DNA of 64,000 nucleotides from positions 1-64,000 of the forward strand of contig WTXG01000116.1 of the NCBI GenBank assembly GCA_022496185.1. Reading direction: 5' to 3'. Source of the DNA: Multifurca ochricompacta (taxonomy: Eukaryota; Basidiomycota; Agaricomycetes; Russulales; Russulaceae). A program made the translations under genes and the position numbers. The notes under the pieces were generated by a model, which was not told the origin of the DNA, did not search any database, and saw nothing but the letters and a program-made list of their open reading frames with translations. The stretch's first letter is position 1, and each line of letters starts with the position of its first letter. This document shows, piece after piece, positions 30,644 through 40,015 of the stretch.

Positions 30644-32447
30644 TGTCGGAAATGGATCAATATGGCCAGGTCGGATCAATCACTAAGTGTGCAGTACTAA
30701 CAAGCAAGTTGTGTCTTGTGCAGTAGCACTAGGACTGTGTTTCATCTTCCTGTGAATACCTTGATACCTTACTTGATTAGACACAATCCTTTATTGTCTC
30801 AGTTACTATAAGCACACTCTTTTACAGTATTTAAAGATGCTCTCACTGTATGGTTCACTTCAGTTCTGACCATCATAACTGAAGTGAGTATTCTGTTATC
30901 TTATCTAGTGATTGTCAAAGGGTTTCATACCCACGCGGGTAAGCGCCACGGGTTTTGCCGGGTATGGGTATGGGTATATGGCTCCCAACCTGTGGAAACC
31001 TGTACCTGTGCAGCAGGTTTGGCGGGTATAGGCGCCGATTATGCATTGACAAGATCAGTAGAATTTCCGAGATAAAACACATCTGCAGCCACAAAAATAC
31101 AAGATCTCGTCTGATGTATGCTACAGGGTTGTGTTAAATATGTTCTAGTATTATCATACAAAATATCAAAGCAGATAAACAGTGCGATGTAAAATAAAAT
31201 CCTTATCAGTGATCCACTTTCTTGAAAACCATGATACATCTGTTTTATTAATGCGCGACCAATTCTGCCAGTCTGGCACTATCTAAAATACACTCTAGAC
31301 TACTTTAGACTGTATTGTAATCTAATTATCAAATTAGTTTGCTGAAACAAGGCCCGCGTGTATCTACAAGCTGCATGGGGCAGCGACTACATTGCATTGC
31401 ATGGTGGTCTGACCTCCTTCCTATTAAGGAAGGTTGACTTAAATGCACCAGGACAGTTGCACTTGTATGAAATGAAACCAGAATAATAAAATAATAATGT
31501 AAATAAAAGATCCTTTTAATCTTCTGAACATAAACCAACAATTTTTGAGGGATCTTGAGTAGCCATAAATGAACACGTTGTGTCCAAGTGCTTATCTCCT
31601 TGACCGGGATGGCCTGGGCCATTTATCCGAAATGCGCAGAAACGCAAAGAACAGTCACGCTCGTATAAAATTGAAACCAGAATAATAAAATAAAAATGGA
31701 ATAATAAATTATCTTAATCTTATGAACATAAAATAGGAATCTTTGAGGGGTCTTGAGTAGCCATAAATGAACGCGTTGTGTCCAAGTGAGTATCTCCTTG
31801 ACCGGGATGTCCCGGGCCGGATGTCCGAAATGCACGATGCAAGTAAAGAACTTGCACGCATTTCATTTTATGGGTAACCCAGGTATCAAAACAATTATCC
31901 AGGGGTTACCCCTGCAAATTGCTATGTGTTCATCAAATTATTTTGCATTCTGTGTGGTTATCTGACAGGCTTTTCATCAATGTTCTATAACATCCTATCT
32001 AATCATCTCTGTATACTGTATTTTAGTTGTGCTTGTATAAAATTGAAAGCAGAATAATAAAATAAAAATGGAATAATGAATTATCTTAAGCTTCTGAACA
32101 TAAAATAAGAGTCATTGAGGGATCTTAAGCAGCCACAAATGAACGCATTGTGTATCTTCTTGGTCCGGGAAGGCCCAGGCCGGGTATCCAAAATGTGCGA
32201 TGCAAGTAAAGAACTTGCATGCGTTTTCACGGGTGACCCGCGGGTACGGGTACGGGTACCAATGAGGATACCCCAGGGTTACCCCTGCCAATCACTAATC
32301 TTATCTTTACCTATATAGCTAATGTGCACTAGTTATAACTACCATTCTAGGTAAAGACTAATCAATATACAGTTCTGACCATCATAACTGAATTATAACT
32401 ACCATTCTAGGTAGTTTGGATTATCTAACCTCAGGCTGCGTTCTTTA
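30644..32447 (+). mobile_element. 3' LTR of Copia-2, split by a hAT copy
   Basis: 404 bp once the hAT copy and one TSD copy are removed, the same length as the 5' LTR. The hAT entered within the intron-like stretch, between its GTGAGT donor and its branch and acceptor, so the donor side (30644-30905) and acceptor side (32298-32447) are now about 1.4 kb apart. Confidence 0.93.
30906..32297. mobile_element. hAT-like non-autonomous element, copy 2
   Basis: A 1392-bp relative of the copy at 14821-16243 with ends TAGTGATTGTC...GCCAATCACTA and perfect 8-bp TSD ATCTTATC (30898-30905 and 32298-32305). It has the same subterminal GGGTA/TACCC arrays (for example cgggtacgggtacgggtacc near 32240), the same three diverged internal units and the same captured Gypsy-C LTR piece. 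No transposase frame. Confidence 0.92.
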
Positions 32448-33117
32448 TTCTGGTCAAGCCCCTTCAAGATATGGAGTATCTGCAAGGTCAGAACTGTCAA
32501 GGACAAGTTGGTTCCAGGATCAAGGTCAAGACTATCAAAGGCAAGTCAAGTCAGGGTGTCAAGGCAAACCACAGAGGGCTGCAGTCAGGGTTCAAGGCCC
32601 ACACAAGGTAGGAGGGGCACACATGCAAGAGGCAAGTTGAAGCAGTGGCAATAAGCCCTGCTGGAGGTCTGGGGTGAAGGCTCCCTAAGTTGCAGCTTAG
32701 GGAGTTCAAGGGAATTCTGGGTGAAGCACAGTAAACCTGTATTAGATACAAGAGAACAGACTTAAAGTCTGTCTCTACTAATGTGTCCTCCTTAAATACA
32801 AGTATTCTAGTGTCTTTGTAAGTAAAGGAGAATATTCAGTATAGTAAAGTAAAAGTCCATGTGAATCTCCAGTGGAGATTGAGACAGGAAATGTAAGTGG
32901 TGTTGCACCCACTCCAAAGGCAAATGAGTGTCAGTCCAAGTCAGTCTAAGTCCGAAAATCAGATCAGATAAGAAGAGATCATCAACTCCAGTCACATGAC
33001 TCGGAGTAAGAAGTCGAAACGCTGAAACAGAAGTTGAACACGCGCAGGTCGAAAAACCGTCACAAAAGTCACATGCGTGTCACAAACCGTTACATCGACA
33101 AAAAGTGTCACACGTAG

Positions 33118-33587
33118 CCCCTTTTCCCTCGCAGATATTGACAGTAGATGCCATCAACAACGCCGCTACCTTAGGAGCCCTCAAATACCCACATAATGCA
33201 CCCACACTTCCCCCATCTCTGACCTCATCTGAACCTTTCACTCACTTCTCATTTACCATGGAAGAGGACCCAGCTCAGAACATTGCTACCACTACTAACC
33301 TAACCACCCACAATCAAGATCTTGAACTAGATACTCACAAATGAACACTGGACACACTTCAAGGGACTAAAGTGCATCTGGAGGCTGACACTCATATTGA
33401 AGATGAGCACTTAGACAACTACAATCAAGACACCTTAGAACTGGGACAACTATTGAGCAACAAGGCAATTAATCCAGGCTCATGTGCTACAGGTCACTAT
33501 GACCATCCAGGAGCCCTGTTTGAACACAATAGAAAGAAACCCCCCTTCTTTTTCCACCAACAGATCACTGACAGTCATGGACACATA
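33118..33587 (+). pseudogene. Gypsy-A ORF3 region, left part
   Basis: Open or nearly open in one frame over 33118-33344, and after a frame change to 33587. Visible text includes PTLPPSLTSSEPFTHFSF, MEEDPAQNIATTTNL and HNQDLELDTHK; it is acidic and polar with no recognised domain. By position it is the ORF between the chromodomain and the polypurine tract. A Tc1 foldback splits it; the right part is 35200-35800. Function unknown. Confidence 0.5.
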
Positions 33588-35197
33588 CAGTAGCCCACAA
33601 AACTGTTCCAATGTTTGGCCACCCTGAAGAGATTGACCTACCACACAATGAGAATAATTTCCAAAATTAGTATAAATTAGTAGATGATAGTGTAGCATCT
33701 ACGCTTCAATTAGAGCCTATAATAATGTCAATTGGATCAGTGGTTCATGATATATAAAATGTTTTGTGAAGCATTATCATTGGAACGGTTTTGTGGCCAA
33801 CATGTGAGATGACAAAACCGGTATCTGGTGGTCATGGGAATGCATTGACAGTCATGTGACAATGTTTAATAAGTTGAACACACACCAAATAATCATCAAG
33901 AACACTTGCTTCTTACCATGCATGCCCTCTCTGCTGCCAAAAGGACTCACATCATCTCCCTCCTCACTTCAGGCAAATCTGCCCATAAAGTGTCAACTAT
34001 GACTGGCCATGGCACTATTATCATCTCAAGATGGGTCATAAATACTGCCCTTACCATCCCAAGTCAAATGGAGGGAGACCAAGGAAGCTGACAGAGAGAA
34101 ATGCTCAGCATGCTGTTTGCCTTATCTCCTCTGGCAGGGCAGACACAGATGTGGAAGTGACTAGAGCACTTCAGAAGTTGTTAATGGGTTCCTCTATCAA
34201 CATAATATGCCCATCCATCCTCCCATCAAGTTTTCAAGCCATAACTGGCCCCTCCCATATCATACACCCCCATTCCATCATAAGTGCAATAGGCCACAAA
34301 ACCAATCCAATGACATTGCTACACAAAACATTTTATATATCATGAACCACTGACCCAATTGACATCAGTATAGGCTCTAAGTGACACTTAGATGATACAA
34401 TATCATCTACCAATTTCTACTAATTTTGGAAATTATTCCTATGGTGTGGTTGGTCAATCTCTTCAGGATGGTTAAACATTGGAATGGTTTTGTGGGTTAC
34501 TGTATGATGGAATGGGGGTGTATGATATGGGAGGGGCCAGTTATGGCTTGAAAACTTGATGGGAGGATGGATGGGCATATTATGTTGATAGAGGAACCCA
34601 TTAACAACTTCTGAAGTGCTCTAGTCACTTCCACATCTGTGTCTGCCCTGCCAGAGGAGATAAGGCAAACAGCATGCTGAGCATTTCTCTCTGTCAGCTT
34701 CCTTGGTCTCCCTCCATTTGACTTGGGATGGTAAGGGCAGTATTTATGACCCATCTTGAGATGATAATAGTGCCATGGCCAGTCATAGTTGACACTTTAT
34801 GGGCAGATTTGCCTGAAGTGAGGAGGGAGATGATGTGAGTCCTTTTGGCAGCAGAGAGGGCATGCATGGTAAGAAGCAAGTGTTCTTGATGATTATTTGG
34901 TGTGTGTTCAACTTATTAAACATTGTCACATGACTGTCAATGCATTCCCATGACCACCAGATACCGGTTTTGTCATCTCACATGTTGGCCACAAAACCGT
35001 TCCAATGATAATGCTTCACAAAACATTTTATATATCATGAACCACTGATCCAATTGACATTATTATAGGCTCTAATTGAAGCGTAGATGCTACACTATCA
35101 TCTACTAATTTATACTAATTTTGGAAATTATTCTCATTGTGTGGTAGGTCAATCTCTTCAGGGTGGCCAAACATTGGAATGGTTTTGTGGGCTACTG
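33588..35197. mobile_element. Tc1-type foldback element with transposase N-terminal arms
   Basis: A 1610-bp palindrome with TA TSD (33586-33587 and 35198-35199) and ends CAGTAGCCCACAAAAC. Arms of about 695 bp (33588-34282 and 34503-35197) are inverted copies. Each encodes the N-terminal DNA-binding part of a Tc1-family transposase (ALSAAKRTHIISLLTSGKSA, KYCPYHPKSNGGRPRKLTER). A terminal module of about 215 bp occurs three times: at both ends in inverse orientation and, diverged, in the centre (about 34290-34502). Confidence 0.9.
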
Positions 35198-35199
35198 TA

Positions 35200-35813
35200 T
35201 ATGATGCCCATTACATCGCCTATGAATATTGACATGCTGATCCCTGGATTGCTTGCACTATGGGAGCCCACCAACTGATCTTTTATTTTCCATTGCACAC
35301 CCATTCCCACCCTTGATACATGCACAGAGCAAACCCTATCCTTACCCGCTTCCAGCAATGTCTCTTTGAACCAGATCAAGGCTTCTCCCCACTGGTCAGC
35401 TTAGCACTGGACGACCTTTGTGATCCCGGGGCCTGGGCAGAAGTTTTGTGTTTTTGACATGCCACTTGATGACTTGATATGATCCACAGCGAACTGGCAC
35501 ACTGGTGACAACAGGAAGAACAGGTCAGCCGAGACATTTGCAACATGGTCAACACATTGTCCCACGGCAATGTCTACCATTGTCTCTTCCCCTACCTGAC
35601 CTATGCTTATGCTTGGGACCATCCCATGCACCCAGATGAGGCTATACAATATGCACCTGATCCAAGACTCCATGAAATACTCTGCATGGGCGGCATTGGA
35701 AGCTCCAAACAGCTGCGTCAATGCCACAGCCTGTGCACTCTCCCTCATATTAAAGACCTGATGCACAATGTTGGCTCAGCTTGAGGCCAAGCTGGATGAT
35801 ACAGAAGGGGTAA
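35200..35813 (+). pseudogene. Gypsy-A ORF3 region, right part, and polypurine tract
   Basis: Contains the motif ALDDLCDPGAWAE near 35405, which matches the 3' ORF of the Gypsy-A copy at the left edge (ALDDLRNPGVWAE). A further open stretch at 35545-35784 includes YAYAWDHPMHPDEAIQYAPD. Stops interrupt both. It ends with the polypurine tract agaaggggtaa (35803-35813) directly before the LTR. No known domain. Confidence 0.55.
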
Positions 35814-37251
35814 TGTGATGGTTTGCGATGTTTTTGTGACACAGGTTGTGATGAGAACATGACATTTTTCAAGTCACGCACATGTGTGCATTCAGTTTCA
35901 AGTTTCTAATCTCTGCCCTCAAGTCATGTGACTAGGGACTGACATTACTTATCATTTGCTTGTTTAAGTGCACATCACACTTGTGCTACAGAGGGTGCAA
36001 CCCCTCTTATTACTTCTCATCTCAGCTCAGGGCATAACCCCTGGAGCATATGGTTACTTGGATACATGTTGGAACCTTCTAGTTAGCTTACATTTACTGA
36101 TTGTGCCTCACTCAAGATGTACTTAAGCTACTAGATTTACTGAGACAGACCTTAAGTCTGTTCTCTTGTATCTAATACAGGTGTATTTGACTTCACAGAG
36201 ATCTACTTGAACTCCCTAAGTGGCAGCTTAAGGAGCCTTCCTCCTCAGAAACTCTGCAGGGCTGATTGCTGCTGCTCCTGACTTTGTTCCCTGCACGCAC
36301 CCCCTCCTTATCATTGTGGGCACTTGAAATCTTGAACTGGACTAGGCCTTCTGTAACGCTCAGCGGGGCGTTGCTGTGTGATGTGCACCAGTTGGCACGA
36401 GTCCACGGACACTAGTCCAGCATGAGTCAGCCACATCCATGGCACCTGACATTGTGGGTCCAGGATCTACAACAAGCCTGGCACAACAGGGCCAGGCTCT
36501 TAGCTTCAGGGTAGATAGGAAGTTGTGCTATAACCAAGCACAGAGAAAGAGAGGACAAGTCAGCCAAAGGGAGCTAATCCCCTAAGGCTGTTGAGTGGGG
36601 ACAGGACCCAGCCACAGTGCTAGAAGCACACCGAGTGGACCAAAGTCAGAGAGGGCAAAGGAAGGGAAGCCAGAGCATCAACAGTATCTGGGTAATGGAT
36701 GGGATTCGGAACAGAAGTGCACACCCATTGCCTCTGGCAATGGGGTCCTTCTGGAGATTATGAAGAATGAAAAAGGGCAATAAGCCCCTCTGTATTCCAT
36801 GACTAGGGAAACTCTAGGCTGAAGGCACAAGAGGTCAAATCTAGGGTTGTACAAACTGTCTACAGGGTCTTATATACTGTATGGGGATCTGGTTTGTAGC
36901 TAATCAGGAACAGGGTCAGAGTCCTTATCATCCAATAGCAGATAAGATGTCAAATATAGTCCATGATAAGGATAAGCCTTATCAGAAGCATAATCATGTG
37001 GGACAGCCCCACAGGAGTCATATCAGTGTGGGAGGATTCCCACCAGGGTCAGGGGTAAATGGGGAGATAACAGGTCCCACAGGAGTCAGGGTGGATGTGG
37101 GGATACTCCCACAGGAATCAGAGAAGCGAATGATAAGCCAGATGGGCCATGTGATCAGAAAAGGGTAAATGATCAGATGAAGATGCTGTGATCAGGGTCA
37201 GGGATCACATGGTCCAAAGTCACATGGTCAGGGATCACATGGTCAAGGATC

Positions 37252-37561
37252 TGTAGCGAGCTATAAATGCGTAGCTCAGTCTTTGGAATAGAAAGACTAT
37301 ATGATTTGTTAATACCTATAAATGCGTAGCTACACAATGAATCAGTAAAGTAATAATGTAGCTGTAACACAGAGAGTACTGACCTCAGTCTTTGGAATAG
37401 AAAGACTGAGGTTTCTAACTACGCTACTGAGTCTTTATGATAAAGGAAAATTGCACAACCTGCGTGCTCTGAATATTGCGTTGCGTTGATATGGTAGTGA
37501 TCGGACTCGGGCCGCCATCTCCAGTATCAATTGATTGCGTGCTATGGCTGCACTTCCAACA
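37252..37561 (-). mobile_element. 3' LTR of Copia-3
   Basis: 310 bp, TGTAGCGAGC...CTTCCAACA on +. Reverse-strand layout: A at 37384-37407 (hairpin AGTCTTTC...), intron-like 37330-37383 (GTCAGT donor, CTGATT branch, TTGTGTAG acceptor), B at 37316-37329, spacer gtattaacaaatcatatag, fused A-B at 37261-37298, identical to the predicted splice product. The adjoining tgccccctt (37562-37570) is the reverse-strand polypurine tract. Confidence 0.93.
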
Positions 37562-37568
37562 TGCCCCC

Positions 37569-38110
37569 TTAGCCTGCACGCTGAACTCCCATCGTGTCTA
37601 CGAACTTCTCGTGTTTCTCGCGGACAAGGCCCTTTGTCAACACGTCAGCAAGTTGCTCTTCCATCGGCACATATTTCAATTCGATGACTTGGTTTTCGCA
37701 CATGTGCCTCAAGAAGTGATGCCTTATCTCGATGTGTTTGGTGCGATCATGGAACTCGGGGTTTCGGGCAATGGATATTGCAGATTGATTGTCCATGCAG
37801 AGGGTTGTTGATGAGTTGCTTTTCTGGTGGATCTCAGCTAGTAACCGATGTAACCAGACAGCTTCTTTTGCAGCATGAGCTCCAGCAATATACTCGGCTT
37901 CAGTGCTCGATAGCGCGATGGATGGTTGCTTCTTAGAGCTCCAGCTAATGGCTCCTCCAGCAAGTAGGAAAATGAAACCCGATGTGGACTTCCGATCGTT
38001 CACGTCACTGGCCCAGTCAGCGTTGACATAGCCGTACAGCTCAGTTCCCTTAGGTGCGTCACGTTTGAAGACAAGCTTCGTGCCGCTCGTAGCTCTAAGG
38101 TAACAGAAAG
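37569..38110 (-). pseudogene. Copia-3 RNase H end
   Basis: RNase H of the Copia-3 polyprotein: YGYVNADWASDVNDRKSTSG, SWSSKKQPSIALSSTEAEYI, CMDNQSAISIARNPEFHDRT, and the C-terminal LADVLTKGL, ending near 37569. It is separated from the rest of the gene by the Gypsy-B insertion at codons for RAFCY; TSD GAAAG at 38106-38110 and 45558-45562. Confidence 0.92.
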
Positions 38111-38687
38111 TGTTACGTCCAGTGCGGGACGTTCCACACGACTTGTGTGACAGCGTGCTATGCGGGTTCAGATAAGGGACCAACAGGGTCCCTTGGAGTT
38201 TAGAGATGACGAGTCAAAGTCAAAGAGGCTGCACTCTAAGACAATGTTAAATGGGGGATGCCGGAAGCTCCGAGACAACTGAGCTCAAAGATCAAAGGGA
38301 AGTCCAGAAGACAAGCACCGATGTATTCAATAAGTCGAGTCTGAGCTCTACAGTATAACTATAGCTGACTTATATATGTAAAGAGGTGAGCATCTATCGA
38401 TAAGAATCACGGAGTCAAGTGGGCCCAAATATCCGGAAGCGGAGGGCGTAAAGCCTGGCTTCTACTGATAGGGGATTAAGTAAATGTCTGGTCATATGAT
38501 AAGGAGATAAGTGATAAGCAAAGATAAGGGTAGGCGAACATAAACAAACAAGCAAGTCACAGGGATGGATGAAGAGCATGTGATGGGTCCCACAATGGAG
38601 ACGTGATCTGGTAGTGAAGTGTGGGTGGTAGGGAGGGGTTGTCATTGAGTAAGAAAAAGAACACAGGAAGAGACGGGGTTCGTAACA
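38111..38687 (-). mobile_element. 3' LTR of Gypsy-B copy b
   Basis: 577 bp, TGTTACGTCC...GTTCGTAACA on +. Next to it tcaccccctcttct (38688-38701) is the reverse-strand polypurine tract. Confidence 0.92.
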
Positions 38688-38718
38688 TCACCCCCTCTTC
38701 TGGTTCTAGCAGTCCCGG

Positions 38719-39912
38719 CTAGAAACGACTCGTACCGTCATCATCTTGTATCAACTCCAGGTAGTCGTCAGCTACATTACAGTCATCCGCGCTGTATGAC
38801 TCCAGCTCCTGTGGGCATGCGTGGGTACGAAGAAACCCATACAGGCCACGCTGACCACATGCGTGGCACAAGTCATGAATGGGGCAGTCGATCTCTTTAT
38901 GCCCAGCGTTGTGACGAAGGCACTTGCCGCACCAACCCGACGGGTTATTGATCGTTGGGGCCACTCCTACGCGTCAGAAGATGCAATGTCGGCTCCAATG
39001 AAGATTGCTTTGGCAGTGTCGACACCACTTGCGGTTGAGAGGGCAGTTCCAGCTGATATGGTACCTGCTATCGCATCGCCAGCAGGTTTCCCCGCATGGG
39101 TTCTCGTGCAAACGCAGCATCTCGAACCGGTTCGGCAACAGCGTTGGGGCGGCCCCCAGCGTTCGAGGGGGGAGAGGCCGTGCATAAGTGTCAGTGTACC
39201 TTTCAGCGATCGTTTGATACGCATCTCCCGCCTCCAACCTCTTCCTGATCTCAACAATCTCCTGTTCCAACTGGAACATCCCATTCATCAACCTTGCCAT
39301 CATTTTCGCGTGCTCCTTGTACTGCTGATTCAGTGTCCTCCGCAGGGTGATATTCTTCCGCAACCTCATGACTTCCGCTTTCAGGCGTGGGAGCCTCATA
39401 TCGCTCATCACCTCGTCAATCGCGAAGGCGCGACAGTCCTCCGCGGCAAGATGGCCCAACTGCTCATCAGTCAGTGTGTGGTGAAGTCGGCCCGTGTACC
39501 TTTCTTCCAAATAAACGGGCGCCCTGTAAACCGGCCTGTCCTTCCTCATACATCCCACCACGTCCATCCCTCCATTGGTGTAGTAAGTGTATTTCACAAT
39601 GACCTTGGAACCATCGGCCATCGTGATCTCCAGAGGGAAGTACATTGACGAATTAGGGTTGTTGGGGATGAAGGGGAACTCTGGGGCTTCGTCATTGATC
39701 TCCCCATTGAGTAGGTCATTGGGATGGGGCTCTTCGCAGTGGGTAAAGTTGTCATTCGGGTTTGGGGATTGGTTCTTGACACGGGCTTCGGCAGCTTCAT
39801 AGTCGATAGGGGAGGAGGGGCAAGTGGATGGGTGAGCAGACAGGAAATTTTCAACGACAGTCATTGGGGAAGCGAAAGCATCGATGGCAGCAGAGGAGGC
39901 GATGAAAGACAT
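38719..39912 (-). pseudogene. Gypsy-B ORF3 with tandem CCHC zinc knuckles
   Basis: An extra reading frame of about 398 codons downstream of pol, in element sense, starting MSFIASSAAIDAFASP. One in-frame TGA (38974-38976) splits it; both parts share the frame. The N-terminal part is acidic and Pro/Asn-rich. The middle (SDMRLPRLKAEVMRLRKN...MFQLEQEIVEIRKRLEAG) looks like a coiled coil. The C-terminal part has at least three and probably four zinc knuckles: CWRCDSRYHISWNC, CRHCQSNLHWSRHC, CGKCLRHNAGHKEIDC and a diverged CHACGQRG...C. Likely a nucleic-acid-binding accessory protein; the position is that of env in retroviruses, but no signal or membrane segment is seen. Confidence 0.75.
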
Positions 39913-40015
39913 AATGGATTGTTCGGTGGTAGTAATTCACTGGGGTAGCATATACTGGGGGAATCTGAAAGAGTCTAGGACCATTCTTTTAACTGTTTTT
40001 GGGCGCTTCTGGGTG

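Larger units (their letters stand above)
16626..32447 (+). mobile_element. Copia-2 element, complete, with nested insertions
   Basis: Both LTRs (404 bp each once the hAT is removed from the right one) and TSD TTCTG (16621-16625 and 32448-32452) are present, so this is one full-length element. Inside it are a TRIM (17921-18454), a complete Copia-1 (21531-30151) and, in the 3' LTR, a hAT copy. Gag, protease, integrase, reverse transcriptase and RNase H can all be found in order. Several in-frame TGA stops and a changed catalytic residue show it is inactive. Confidence 0.95.
16587..33112 (-). mobile_element. Gypsy-A solo LTR split by Copia-2
   Basis: Two pieces, 16587-16625 and 32453-33112, make one LTR of about 700 bp (TGTCACAGCC...AAGTGTCACA on the + strand) once Copia-2 is removed. 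Flanks are TGTAG (16582-16586) and CGTAG (33113-33117), a 5-bp TSD with one C-to-T at a CpG. On the reverse strand it carries a hairpin with stem CTCCCTAAG/CTTAGGGAG and a tatttaagg TATA-like motif. It ends in the same ...TGGCTGTGACA as the host Gypsy-A LTR. Confidence 0.85.

Noticed and set aside
36595..37168. Small + strand frames in the Gypsy-B-like solo LTR
   Set aside because: Low-complexity LTR sequence without conserved motifs; no support as genes.
38821..39648. Open frame of 275 codons on the + strand
   Set aside because: It is antisense to Gypsy-B ORF3, whose zinc knuckles and coiled coil make clear sense on the - strand; no motif on the + strand.
38719..39912. env-like glycoprotein gene
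   Set aside because: Position fits but there is no signal peptide, no membrane segment and the domain content is nucleic-acid-binding.
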